This document shows positions 12,766-20,940 of a stretch of DNA of 64,000 nucleotides, in pieces; position 1 is the stretch's first letter; each line of letters begins with the position of its first letter. A program made the position numbers and the translations under genes. Below the pieces are notes generated by a model. That model ran no database searches. It saw only the letters and a list, made by a program, of their open reading frames with translations, and had not been told where the DNA came from. The stretch spans positions 62,001 to 126,000 of the forward strand of contig NZ_MVOG01000011.1 in NCBI RefSeq assembly GCF_002286915.1, in the 5' to 3' direction. Source of the DNA: Bifidobacterium italicum (GTDB taxonomy: Bacteria > Actinomycetota > Actinomycetes > Actinomycetales > Bifidobacteriaceae).

Positions 12766-13155
12766 GAAGCACGAGCGTACGTGAAGACATCGACGCCGAG
12801 GAGGCTGCGCCGCCCTCGGCGCAGGGCGCGGCACAGGGCGACGGAGCCGCCTACAATCGACAATCGAGACATACGACCCGTAAGCGACGCCGCCCGTAGG
12901 GAGGCGTTGCGCGCAGGCGCGTTGCAGATGCCGCCCGTAAGGAAACGACGTCGTCCTGCGGCGCATATGCCGGCGCGCGGCCCGTAAGCACGACGTGCCG
13001 CCCGTAAGGGATTCGCGGCACGCGCGGTGCATATGGCGCGCATGCGTGCGTCGTGCATATGTCGCGCATGCGCGCATGGCGTGCGCGACGCGCGGCGTGA
13101 CGGGGACGGACGCCCGCTGCCGGCAGGTGCGGGCGGCGACGACGAAAGGAACGAC
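12766..13155. repeat. Divergent intergenic region with CCCGTAA repeats
   Basis: The gap holds the presumed promoters of the DUF3043 gene and the dipeptidase. Copies at about 12875-13010 (cgacccgtaagcg, gccgcccgtaggg, gccgcccgtaagg, cggcccgtaagc) are all CCCGTA-oriented. From 13020 to 13090 the sequence is rich in GCGCATGCG and GTGCATATG-like words. No gene is visible. Confidence 0.6.
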
Positions 13156-14523
13156 ATGGAGATATCGGCACAGGAGATCCGCGCGCGCGTGGCGGCGGAC
13201 TGGCAGGGCATCATGGACGTCGTGCGCCAGAAGGTGGCGCTCAGGTCGGTGTCCGCGCAGGGCATCACCGGCGACCATATGGAGCAGTCCGCGCAGTACG
13301 TCGCGCGGATCATGCGCGAGGTCGGCGTCGACGCGCGCGTCGTGCAGTCGCACAACCCGGACGGAACCGCCGGTGCGTGGGAGGTCATCGGCTCGCTTGA
13401 GACGAATCCGGACGCGCCGACGGTGCTGCTGTACGCGCACCACGACGTACAGCCCGTACCGGATCCGAACGAATGGGACACCGACCCCTTCGAGGTCACG
13501 CAGGTGGGCGACCGCCTGTACGGACGCGGCACCTGCGACGACACCGGCGGCATCGCGATCCACTATGGCGCGCTCAAGGCGCTCGGCGACGACCTCGGCG
13601 TCAACATCAAGATCTTCTTCGAGGGCGAGGAGGAGATGGGCTCGGCGAGCTTCATCCCCTTCATCGAGGAACACCACGACGAATTCGACTCCGACGTGAT
13701 CATCGTCGCCGACTCGGGCAACTGGGCGCCCGATGTGCCGTCGCTGACGACGTCGCTGCGCGGCAACGCGACCTGCGACGTGCATGTCAAGGTGCTCGAG
13801 CATCCGGTGCACTCCGGCCAGTACGGCGGCCCGATCCTGGACGCGAACACGCTCGCGGCGATGCTCATCGCGAAGATGTACGACGAGGACGGCGCGCTCG
13901 CAATCCCGGGCGTCGAGGGCGGCGACCCGATCGGCGGCCTGCAGCGCGACGTCGAGGAGATGGACATGCGCGCGGCGGCGGGCGTCGTCGACTCCTACCG
14001 GCTCGCCGGCGACGGCTCGCTCGCCTCGCGGCTGTGGACGAAGCCGAGCGCGACCGTCATCGGCTTCGACGCCCATCCGGTCGACGGATCGTTCAATGTG
14101 ATCAGCCCGGAGACGACGTTCCGTGTGAGTCTGCGCGTCTCGCCGCTGCAGGACCCGCACGCCGCGATGAACGCGATGGTCGAGTTCTTCGAAGGCAACG
14201 CGCCCTTCGGCGCCGACGTGCACGTCACGCCGCTCGACGCCGGCATGGGCTGGGCGATGGATCCCGACTGCGAGGCGAGCGCCGACGCGGCCGCCGCGCT
14301 CGAGGAGGCCTTCGGCGTCGCCCCGGTGAACAAGGGTGAGGGCGGTTCGATCCCGTTCATCCCGGAATTGCAGAAGATCTTCCCCGACGCGCAGGTGCTC
14401 GTCACCGGCCCCGAGGACCCGATCTCGAACGCGCACAGTCCGAACGAATCGGTGAGCGTCTCCGGACTCGAGAAGGACGTCATCGCCGAGGCGCTGCTGC
14501 TTGATAAGCTTGGCAGGAACTGA
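13156..14523 (+). CDS. M20 family dipeptidase
   Basis: A zinc-dependent cytoplasmic dipeptidase or aminoacylhistidine-type peptidase. Metal-site motifs are LLYAHHDVQPVP, GRGTCDDTGG, EGEEEMGS and VADSGNW, with the C-terminal histidine in NAHSPNES. The dimerisation domain lies between about residues 200 and 320. The length of 455 aa is normal. The ATG at 13156 follows GAAAGGA by five bases. A 9-bp hairpin (14531-14552) follows, and transcription may continue into the small peptide gene. Substrate specificity cannot be read from the sequence. Confidence 0.92.
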   Translation: MEISAQEIRARVAADWQGIMDVVRQKVALRSVSAQGITGDHMEQSAQYVARIMREVGVDARVVQSHNPDGTAGAWEVIGSLETNPDAPTVLLYAHHDVQPVPDPNEWDTDPFEVTQVGDRLYGRGTCDDTGGIAIHYGALKALGDDLGVNIKIFFEGEEEMGSASFIPFIEEHHDEFDSDVIIVADSGNWAPDVPSLTTSLRGNATCDVHVKVLEHPVHSGQYGGPILDANTLAAMLIAKMYDEDGALAIPGVEGGDPIGGLQRDVEEMDMRAAAGVVDSYRLAGDGSLASRLWTKPSATVIGFDAHPVDGSFNVISPETTFRVSLRVSPLQDPHAAMNAMVEFFEGNAPFGADVHVTPLDAGMGWAMDPDCEASADAAAALEEAFGVAPVNKGEGGSIPFIPELQKIFPDAQVLVTGPEDPISNAHSPNESVSVSGLEKDVIAEALLLDKLGRN

Positions 14524-14530
14524 AACCACG

Positions 14531-14552
14531 GATGATCCCGAATGGGATCATC
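14531..14552 (+). other. Short hairpin before the peptide gene
   Basis: A perfect 9-bp stem (GATGATCCC / GGGATCATC) with a GAAT loop sits between the dipeptidase stop and the ribosome site of the small peptide gene. No T-run follows, so it may be an attenuator or a regulator site rather than a terminator. Confidence 0.45.
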
Positions 14553-14574
14553 ACGAATAAAGGAGAAGATCATC

Positions 14575-14739
14575 ATGTCCATTGCCTCCATCATCGCCTC
14601 CATCGGTCTGGTATGCTCCATGCAGGCCGCGCCGGCCGCCTCCATGCAGGTCGACACGATGGACGCCGCGCCGACCACGGCCGAATCGGGCAGGGGCTGC
14701 AATGCGTTCCTGCATTGGCTCGGCCTGTGCCTGATCTGA
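14575..14739 (+). CDS. 54-aa secreted peptide candidate (pheromone or bacteriocin-like)
   Basis: A good ribosome site (AAAGGAGA) precedes this ATG. The product starts with a hydrophobic, signal-like stretch (MSIASIIASIGLVCSMQAAP), continues with an acidic/Ala/Thr linker, and ends in GRGCNAFLHWLGLCLI. That tail has two cysteines ten residues apart that could form a loop. The sensor-kinase gene starts 17 bases after its stop on the same strand, which suggests the peptide is the kinase's signal. I recognise no family. The alternative is an unprocessed small membrane peptide. Gene reality is likely from the RBS and context; the function is inferred. Confidence 0.6.
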   Translation: MSIASIIASIGLVCSMQAAPAASMQVDTMDAAPTTAESGRGCNAFLHWLGLCLI

Positions 14740-14756
14740 GGCAGGGCGCACGCGCA

Positions 14757-15953
14757 ATGACGTCGAAAGGACGCGGGATCAGGCGCATCCGGCACCCATA
14801 CATCGCTTTCTTCATCATCGTGTTCTCGGTGCTGTATGAGCTGAACGTATGGGTGTACGCGATGCCCAAGCCCTCCGCCGGCACCATGGTGTGGCTGATG
14901 GTGGCCCAGGCCATCGTCGTATGCTGCTACTGGTTCCCGGTGTGGGCGTCCGTCGCGGTGCTGCTGCTCAACGGCGTCGGCGAATACGCCATCCCCGGCT
15001 ACGGGCAGTTCACGGCCTACTTCCTGTTCCTCGCCGTGGTGCTGATCAGTTATAAGACATCGACCAGGATCGCCGCGGCCCTGTGGTTCGTCATGGCCGC
15101 ATATACATGCATAGAGACGAACGTCAAGCTGGGCTCCTTCTCCCCCTACGGCTGCACGGCGTTCTGCATGGTGTATCTCGCCATGGTCGTCGTCGGCCGG
15201 TTCCTGGCTTGGAACGACCGGCGCAACGAACAGCTGCGCAAAGCCGTGGAGCTCGAAGTCAAGGTCAGGCAGCTGGAATCGAACCAGTATCTGGCCGCCT
15301 ACCTGCATGACGCCCTGTCCCAGGAGCTCGCCCTCATCTCGATGGAGGTACAGCTGAGGAACGCCGATCCGGGCAAATCGGACGACGAGCGGTGGGAACG
15401 CGTCGGGGAATACGCCAGCAACGCCTTAGGCGACCTGCGTGGGATCATCATGCAGCTGCGTGATGATTCGATGTCGCTGCGCCTGTCCGACAGCCGGGAC
15501 AAGGACATCGCCACGGTACTGAAAGACCAGGGGAAAGCGGGCGACGAACTGCTGCATCGGCATGGATTCGCCGGCGGCACCGAGGTGGATGTCATGCGCG
15601 ACGCGAACGTCCATGACCGGGAGGTCAACGGACTGGTCATGCTGATCTGCCACGAGATCTACGCCAACATCCTCAAACATGGCGACGCCGCGGGGCGATA
15701 CCGGGTGCAGATGGAGGAGACCGCCGCCCATGTATGCATCCTCTACGAGAACGACATCGCCGAATCAAGCGAACCGAAGATACAGGGAGGCAACGGCATC
15801 CGCGTCCTGCGCTCGCTCATCACGTCGATGGGCGGTACGTTCAGCCATGAACGGGTGGACGGCGTTTGGAAAGGCTACGTCGAACTGCCGATTGAAGCGG
15901 ATGGACACGTGCACACGGCGCGCGCCGTCAACGTCCGTTCAGCAGCAGCCTGA
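14757..15953 (+). CDS. Membrane sensor histidine kinase
   Basis: The 398-aa protein has about five transmembrane helices in residues 13-150, with almost no extracellular loop, as in kinases that sense peptides or the membrane. A coiled linker leads to a NarL-partner-type phosphoacceptor site (AAYLHDALSQELALISMEV, His at about 184) and a HATPase domain with the N-box HEIYANILKHG and the G-box GGNGIRVLRSL. It follows the 54-aa peptide gene closely. Its 3' end overlaps by 26 bp the convergent response-regulator gene, the likely partner. The ATG at 14757 has only a weak GGCAGGG upstream, which fits translational coupling to the peptide gene. Confidence 0.88.
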   Translation: MTSKGRGIRRIRHPYIAFFIIVFSVLYELNVWVYAMPKPSAGTMVWLMVAQAIVVCCYWFPVWASVAVLLLNGVGEYAIPGYGQFTAYFLFLAVVLISYKTSTRIAAALWFVMAAYTCIETNVKLGSFSPYGCTAFCMVYLAMVVVGRFLAWNDRRNEQLRKAVELEVKVRQLESNQYLAAYLHDALSQELALISMEVQLRNADPGKSDDERWERVGEYASNALGDLRGIIMQLRDDSMSLRLSDSRDKDIATVLKDQGKAGDELLHRHGFAGGTEVDVMRDANVHDREVNGLVMLICHEIYANILKHGDAAGRYRVQMEETAAHVCILYENDIAESSEPKIQGGNGIRVLRSLITSMGGTFSHERVDGVWKGYVELPIEADGHVHTARAVNVRSAAA

Positions 15954-16575
15954 CGACGTTCTTGGGTGAGCCTACGCCGTATTTGGCGGCGATGTTGCGC
16001 ATATAGCCGCGTACGGTGGAGGCGCTCAGCCCCATGTGCGCGGCGATGGCCGCGCTGTCCGCGCCATACTGCCGCATCAACGCGAAGGTCTCCTGTTCCT
16101 GAGGCGTGAGTGGATTGGACAGGGGAGGGAGCGTGTGAAGCGTTGCTTCCCCTGTCTGATTCATCTCCTCGACGATTGCGGTATGCGCGTCGCGGGCGGT
16201 CCGGAACCCTCGCATCGCACCGCCGTGGACGAGCAGTTCGATGAGTTTGGGCATTGAGATCAGCTGTTCCTTCTGTATCAGTCCTTGCGCGCCCGCCGCT
16301 GTGATTTCGTCGAGATAATACTCCATCGCGATGCACGTCATGCCGAGCACCGGAGTGTGGTCGTTGATGGCGCGAAGCTGCCTGCATAATTCCGGGCCTG
16401 ATTGAGGAATGAGATGCATGTCGAGGAGCACGATGTCCGATGCGTCGCACTGCTCCACCACGTCATGTTCGTTGCCGCGCAAGGCGTGTATGCGGATATC
16501 CGGCCGCTGGAGCTTTAGATAGCTGCCGATGTTCTCTGCAGCACGCGGGTCGTTCTCCACCATCATCAGATGCAT
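15928..16575 (-). CDS. NarL/FixJ-type response regulator
   Basis: The 215-aa protein has a receiver domain (acidic pocket VENDPRAAE, phosphoacceptor Asp in IVLLDMHLIPQSGPE, Lys in LIQKEQL) followed by a LuxR-type HTH (LTPQEQETFALMRQYG ... STVRGYMRNIAAKYGV). It is encoded convergent to, and overlapping, the kinase gene, so the pair probably form one two-component system. It closely resembles the regulator at 23931-24575, including GPELC and the RTPVLGMTC-like stretch. A long perfect palindrome begins 30 bp upstream of its start. Confidence 0.92.
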   Translation of the reverse strand: MHLMMVENDPRAAENIGSYLKLQRPDIRIHALRGNEHDVVEQCDASDIVLLDMHLIPQSGPELCRQLRAINDHTPVLGMTCIAMEYYLDEITAAGAQGLIQKEQLISMPKLIELLVHGGAMRGFRTARDAHTAIVEEMNQTGEATLHTLPPLSNPLTPQEQETFALMRQYGADSAAIAAHMGLSASTVRGYMRNIAAKYGVGSPKNVVRLLLNGR

Positions 16576-16604
16576 ATTTCCCCTTCCGTCTCGGATTCAT
16601 TCTA

Positions 16605-16669
16605 AGGCCGGACATGGATTATCGGCGGAAAGACTTGGAGTCTTTCCGCCGATAATCCATGTCCGGCCT
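16605..16669. repeat. Perfect 31-bp inverted repeat with 3-base loop
   Basis: The arms 16605-16635 and 16639-16669 are exact reverse complements around TGG. The left arm begins aggccggacatggattatc. It lies between the start of the response-regulator gene and the end of the lipoprotein gene. No T-run follows on either strand, and it is far longer than a usual terminator stem. It could end the lipoprotein transcript, act as a regulator site, or be the footprint of an element. Confidence 0.95.
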
Positions 16670-16711
16670 GTGGTCGCCCGCTCGTCATGGGGCTACGACC
16701 CTGCGGCCCCA

Positions 16712-17500
16712 TCAGCCGAATGGCTTCCATGGGTTGGCGTCGTCGGTGTACATCTGATTCGCGTTCGCGACCAGACAGGTGATGACGTCACCGTTGCCAA
16801 GATCCAGCCTGTACTGTCTGCGCGCCTGCTCATAACGGTCGGGGTCTTCGGAATGCTGCGACAGATATGTTTCGTAGGAGGCATTGTCCTGACGATATTC
16901 GGAAATCGTGTAGGAGGGTTCGGCGGCCTTCTTGCGGTGCAGGCAATCGACGGCCGCCTCCTCGTTGTTGGAGAGCATATCCGGATTGGCTATGCTGTAG
17001 CGGTACATCTCGTCCACTGCGACATAATGGTTCGAGCATGCGTGCATATCCGCCATCAGCTTGTCGCGTTCCTCCTCGGTCAGCGTCGAGCTGTCGGTGG
17101 ATTTGATCGGACTGTACAATCCGTTGGCGTACCGAGGCAGATCGGGCTTGGTGTATCCCTTGTCGACGAGGCACTGTTTGTAGTTCTCCCACGCCTGTTC
17201 ATAATCCGCTTTGCTGACGATGCCGTCATGCGCGAGCGCCCGCTGCAGCATGTCCCGCTGCTGCTGGGTCATGCGGTCCGCCTCGTCGCTTTGGTCGTCG
17301 AGCTCAAGCAACGTGTTGATGCGTTCCGTGAAGGATGAGGCCAGCTTCGCGTTGGCGCCTGCATCGGATACGTCGGATTGTGACGCGGTCGTCGCGCCGT
17401 CCGCGCCGGTCTGGTTGTGGCCGTTCGTGCATGAAGCCGTCGTGACCAATACCGCGATGGCGAGCACCGCGAGCTTCCATCCATGTGAGTTCCTCATCAA
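16712..17500 (-). CDS. Lipoprotein, first of three paralogues
   Basis: The 262-aa protein has a signal peptide and a lipobox-like TTASC (Cys 24), so it is probably anchored outside the cell. It shares an ordered set of features with the proteins at 17593 and 19600: SSFTERINTLL, YEQAWENYKQCLVDKGY, VAVDEMYRYS, AVDCLHRKKA and a late ITCLVANAN. These give four conserved cysteines that could form two disulfides. I recognise no domain. This is the most divergent of the three. Two ATGs lie side by side at 17500 and 17497. Confidence 0.78.
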   Translation of the reverse strand: MMRNSHGWKLAVLAIAVLVTTASCTNGHNQTGADGATTASQSDVSDAGANAKLASSFTERINTLLELDDQSDEADRMTQQQRDMLQRALAHDGIVSKADYEQAWENYKQCLVDKGYTKPDLPRYANGLYSPIKSTDSSTLTEEERDKLMADMHACSNHYVAVDEMYRYSIANPDMLSNNEEAAVDCLHRKKAAEPSYTISEYRQDNASYETYLSQHSEDPDRYEQARRQYRLDLGNGDVITCLVANANQMYTDDANPWKPFG

Positions 17501-17592
17501 CTAACCTTCTTCATCTTCATGCGTTGATGTCCGATGGAGTACGTGGGTGTCATCCGTAATGCCTTCATGATTTCCTCATCATGGCGTGGACG

Positions 17593-18384
17593 TTATTGGT
17601 TGTTGGTGCGGAACGGATGCCACACACCCTCGTCCGATTCGGGAGCCCATGTCTTCACGTCATGCCCGTTGGTGGCGAAGCAGTATTGCACCTGACTGTC
17701 GTAAAAATCAAAGGAATAGACCTCCTGTGACTTTTGCCAAGCTTCTTTGGGGGGATACTGTTCCGGGTTTGCCTCGTACTCCTCACCGCTTTGCTCGAAT
17801 TCCTTCTTGAACTGTTGTGCGGTGTAGGAGGGATCCACCAATTGGTTGCGTTTGAGGCAGTCCACGAAGCCTTCATCACGGTCGGCGTACAGCTGTGGAT
17901 TGCCTAAAGACAATCGGTACATCTCATCCACCATCAGATACTCGCTTGATAGGCAGGCACCTGAATCATCTTGGGCCTTATGCAGGGCGTCCTCCCCTCG
18001 GTCGTCGGCGTCGGTCACTGTCGTGCTGCCACGGATCCCGTCAGAATATATGGTGCTGGTAGGGGCCGCATAACCTTTATCGATGACGCACTGTTGGTAG
18101 TTGCTCCATGCCTGGTCATAATCGGTTTTGGACACCTTGCCGTCATGGTCAAGGGCTCTTTTGAGGATCGCTATCTGTTTCTCGGACATCGGCTGTGACA
18201 GCGTGTCATTCATCGCAAGAAGATTCTGAATGCGCTCGGAAAGCGATGATGCGATCTTTGCCGAGGCCACCTCAGTGGATGAGTCAGTGGGTGCATGCTG
18301 GGATGATGCGTCGACGGTGCCGCAGCCGGTGAGGATAAGGAGCCCTGCTGCCAGGACCGCGCAATATAGTCGTTTGGTATTCAT
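17593..18384 (-). CDS. Lipoprotein, second paralogue
   Basis: The 263-aa protein has a clear lipobox LTGC (Cys 21) after a hydrophobic signal. It is close to the 19600-20400 product over its whole length (shared SLSERIQNLLAMNDTLSQP, SDYDQAWSNYQQC-like region, VDEMYRLSLGNP, VDCLKRNQLV), with the same four cysteines. It lies directly downstream of the frameshifted small exported-protein gene, in the same order as the second copy. The function is unknown. Base composition is lower in GC than the flanking housekeeping genes, which suggests acquired DNA. Confidence 0.8.
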   Translation of the reverse strand: MNTKRLYCAVLAAGLLILTGCGTVDASSQHAPTDSSTEVASAKIASSLSERIQNLLAMNDTLSQPMSEKQIAILKRALDHDGKVSKTDYDQAWSNYQQCVIDKGYAAPTSTIYSDGIRGSTTVTDADDRGEDALHKAQDDSGACLSSEYLMVDEMYRLSLGNPQLYADRDEGFVDCLKRNQLVDPSYTAQQFKKEFEQSGEEYEANPEQYPPKEAWQKSQEVYSFDFYDSQVQYCFATNGHDVKTWAPESDEGVWHPFRTNNQ

Positions 18385-18480
18385 CGTCTGGTATCCATTA
18401 CTATAAATAATTGGAATTCGGTCAGGTTGAATCGATTGATGTTCTGATTCAACCTGACGGAAATATTGATGGTATTCAAA

Positions 18481-18818
18481 TCAGGACACTACATACCTGA
18501 CGTAGTCTCCGACGGTGAGATCGGTGCCGGTCTGGACGGCGCTGCACCCCATGCCGGGGTTGCCGACGCTGGACGCCTCCGTGGAATGCCCGTCCTGCTT
18601 TGCGTAGCATTTCGTGGTATGTGACATGGAACTCAGGGTGATGTACGAGCGTTTGGCGGCGGCCGTATAGCTGCCGCGGTAGTAACCGTTCTCGATCACA
18701 CCACTGCTGATCGGGTAGTAGGTAGCACTTGCCGCGTTGGCCACGGATGCGCAGCTGAGGGCGACGCGGCGGCCAGCAGTGCGGACACCGTACCTTTGAC
18801 GAAGGATTTCACTTTCAT
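18481..18818 (-). pseudogene. Small exported protein, frameshifted in the signal peptide
   Basis: The ATG at 18818 follows the same AGGAGAAGGAGTC site as its intact paralogue (20837) and starts MKVKSFVKGTVSALLAA. A one-base deletion in the GCCGCC-GCGTCGCC stretch near 18770 then shifts the frame relative to the rest. The remaining sequence (ATYYPISSGVIENGYY ... GCSAVQTGTDLTVGDYV) is intact in the other frame and ends at 18481. The long open frame that enters from upstream has no homology before this point. It is either a recent pseudogene, a sequencing error or a slippage site. Confidence 0.75.
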
Positions 18819-18927
18819 GACTCCTTCTCCTTTCCTTTTCGTCGGTTGGACTTCTTCGTCCAATTGTTGTACATCGATTCCCTGTATCGATGACGTTTAC
18901 AGCATGGCATTGAGCGTCGGGTGGTGT

Positions 18928-18999
18928 CAAACGACTTACGCGTTTTGCGCATATGCGACACGCCGGGGATTCATAGATGCAAAATGCGTAGGTTGGTTG
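18928..18999. repeat. Decayed inverted repeat upstream of the exported-protein gene
   Basis: Arms of 28 bp (18928-18955 and 18972-18999) flank a 16-bp spacer that starts CGACACGCC. Position and sequence match the better-preserved repeat at 20941-21012, but several arm positions no longer pair. Confidence 0.75.
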
Positions 19000-19055
19000 T
19001 TTTGTGCATTTATCGTTTGTGCCACTGAACGATATGTGGAATGTAGGGACACCGG

Positions 19056-19175
19056 CTGGATGACCTGCCCGAGGCCGCCGGTCTGTCCCGGTCCACCTAC
19101 CACTACCACATGGGTCATGAAGTGCATGTGACCCGGCTCGACGTTGAGCCTCTGGTGCGCGAGGTGTTCGCCTGT
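19056..19175 (+). pseudogene. IS3-family transposase (OrfB) remnant
   Basis: A short frame reads LPEAAGLSRSTYHYHMGHE followed by VHVTRLDVEPLVREVF, the typical N-terminal region of IS3-family OrfB integrase-type transposases. The rest of the gene and the IS ends are missing. It marks past insertion or recombination between the two duplicated gene pairs. Confidence 0.6.
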
Positions 19176-19599
19176 TGTGCTTGGACAAGTTGTGTTGTTC
19201 CGCATTGTGTGGCGGTACAGGAAAGCTGGACTCCTTCCCGATCAAGAGTCCAATTCTCCTGCACCACCTCAATTCCAAAGCGCCAATTTTGCACAATACG
19301 GGCGGAATATGCTACTCCCATAGGTGCGATATCCCTGTAGACTGGTTTTCTACACAAGTACCAATCTAACGGGTGTTGCACTTGTATCTAGACGCACTCG
19401 TATCTAGACAATGGGCTCTGAAGATCTAGGATGCTACCATGATACACAACATCTAACTTTTGGGGAGCAGTTCATTATGCCTTTGGAATCGTCTCTTTTT
19501 GTATGGACTTCTTCGGATGTTTTGTTGCGATTGATCTCTATTCTGATGGCGCTTGATGGCATGGCATTGCGAATTGTTCGGCTGGCAGTGAAGTGGACG

Positions 19600-20400
19600 T
19601 CATTGGTTGTTGGTGCGGAACGGGTACCACACACCCTCGTCTGATTCGGGGCCCCATGTTTTCACATCAAGCCCATTGGTGGCAAAGCAGTATTGCACCT
19701 GACCGTCATCAAAATCAAAGGAAAACGCTTCTTTGGATAGGTTCCAAGCTTCGTTGGGAGAATGCTGTTGAAGCTGTTTCGAATAGACGGTCCCATTTTC
19801 CTCGAACTCCTTTTCGTACTGTTGTGCGGTATAGGAGGGATTGACCAGCTGATTGCGTTTGAGGCAATCCACGAGTCCCTCACTGCGATCGGAATACAGG
19901 TTCGGATTGCCTAACGACAACCGGTACATCTCATCCACATACAGATACTCGCTCAATCTGCAGGCACTTGAATCATCTTGGGTCTTCTGGAAGACATCAT
20001 CCCCTCGGCCTTCAACGTCGGTCTGTGTTATGGTGCCGCGGATTCCGTTGGCATACATGGTGCTGGTGGGCGCCGCATAGCCTTTATCGATGATGCACTG
20101 TTGGTAGTTGCTCCATGCCTGGTCATAATCGGTTTTGGACACCTTGCCGTCATGGTCAAGGGCCGTCTTGAGAATTGCGATCTGCTTTTCGGACATCGGC
20201 TGTGACAGAGTGTCATTCATGGCAAGAAGATTCTGAATGCGCTCGGAAAGCGATGATGCGATCTTTGCCGAAGGAGCTTCTGCTGAGGTGGAGTCGGACG
20301 CGGACTGTGACTGCAGCACGGATGAATCAACGGTGCCGCAACCGGTCAGAACAAAGAGGCCTATTGTTAAAATTATGCATGATAGCCGTTTGATATGCAT
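19600..20400 (-). CDS. Lipoprotein, third paralogue
   Basis: The 266-aa protein has a lipobox LTGC (Cys 21) and a Ser/Ala-rich linker, then the shared core (SLSERIQNLLAMNDTLS, QQCIIDKGYAAP, VDEMYRLSLGNPNLY, VDCLKRNQLVNPSYT) with four conserved cysteines. It is a near-duplicate of the 17593-18384 product and lies downstream of the intact small exported-protein gene. Pairing of lipoprotein and exported protein is conserved in both copies, so they may act together, for example as an effector with its surface partner or immunity protein. That is inference. Confidence 0.8.
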   Translation of the reverse strand: MHIKRLSCIILTIGLFVLTGCGTVDSSVLQSQSASDSTSAEAPSAKIASSLSERIQNLLAMNDTLSQPMSEKQIAILKTALDHDGKVSKTDYDQAWSNYQQCIIDKGYAAPTSTMYANGIRGTITQTDVEGRGDDVFQKTQDDSSACRLSEYLYVDEMYRLSLGNPNLYSDRSEGLVDCLKRNQLVNPSYTAQQYEKEFEENGTVYSKQLQQHSPNEAWNLSKEAFSFDFDDGQVQYCFATNGLDVKTWGPESDEGVWYPFRTNNQ

Positions 20401-20498
20401 TGTCTACTACCCATCACTGCGAATGATTGAATCCTGTCGGGTCGAATCTATTGATGATTCGACTCGACAGGATGATTTGAGTTATTGTATGTTTCGAA

Positions 20499-20837
20499 TC
20501 AGGAGACTATGTACTGTACGTAGTCTCCGACGGTGAGATTGCTTCCTGTCTGGACGGCGCTGCATCCCATGCCGGGACCACCGATATCGTACGCTGGCTT
20601 AGCATGTCCATCCTGCTTTGCATAGCATGCGGTAGTATGTGAATTAGAACTCAACGTGATATACGAGCGATTGGCAGCAGCAACATAACTACCACGATAA
20701 TACCCATTCTCGATCACGCTACTGCTGACCGGATAGTATGTTGCACTCGCTGCGTTGGCCACCGAAGCGCAGCTGGGCGCTACGCCGGCGGCAAGCAATG
20801 CCGATGCGGTACCTGTGATAAAGGTTTTCACTTTCAT
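20499..20837 (-). CDS. Small exported protein (112 aa)
   Basis: It has a Sec signal peptide (MKVKTFITGTASALLAAG, likely cleavage near SVANA|AS). The mature domain of about 83 residues is rich in Tyr, Ser and Gly with two cysteines (TACYAK, GMGCSAV), and ends QTGSNLTVGDYVQYIVS. AGGAGAAGGAG precedes the ATG. A 28-bp inverted repeat lies about 100 bp upstream, shared with the divergent ABC operon. Size, signal and the ABC neighbours recall lactococcin-972-like bacteriocins, but I cannot confirm that family from the sequence alone. Confidence 0.8.
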   Translation of the reverse strand: MKVKTFITGTASALLAAGVAPSCASVANAASATYYPVSSSVIENGYYRGSYVAAANRSYITLSSNSHTTACYAKQDGHAKPAYDIGGPGMGCSAVQTGSNLTVGDYVQYIVS

Positions 20838-20940
20838 GACTCCTTCTCCTTTCATTGCATGGACTTCTCCGTCCGATGTGTTGCAACCAATTCCCTATTT
20901 CGATTGCGCATACAGCATGACACCCGGAATCGAGCGTCGT

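Larger units (their letters stand above)
18819..19599. other. Upstream region of the first exported-protein copy, with element remnants
   Basis: Reading rightward, the gap holds a leader resembling that of the second copy, a decayed inverted repeat (18928-18999), an IS3-type transposase fragment (19056-19175), and about 400 bp of lower-GC sequence (19200-19599) with no gene I can support. From about 19590 the sequence aligns with the end of the 17593 lipoprotein gene, which marks the duplication boundary. Confidence 0.6.

Noticed and set aside
12127-14529. Minus-strand frame of about 800 codons across the dipeptidase gene
   Set aside because: Only its last 212 codons (the DUF3043 gene) are real; the rest is antisense to a dipeptidase with all its metal-site motifs.
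20499-20837. Firm assignment of the small exported protein to lactococcin 972 bacteriocins
   Set aside because: Size, signal peptide and ABC neighbours fit, but the sequence match by eye is too weak; it is kept as a hypothesis to test.
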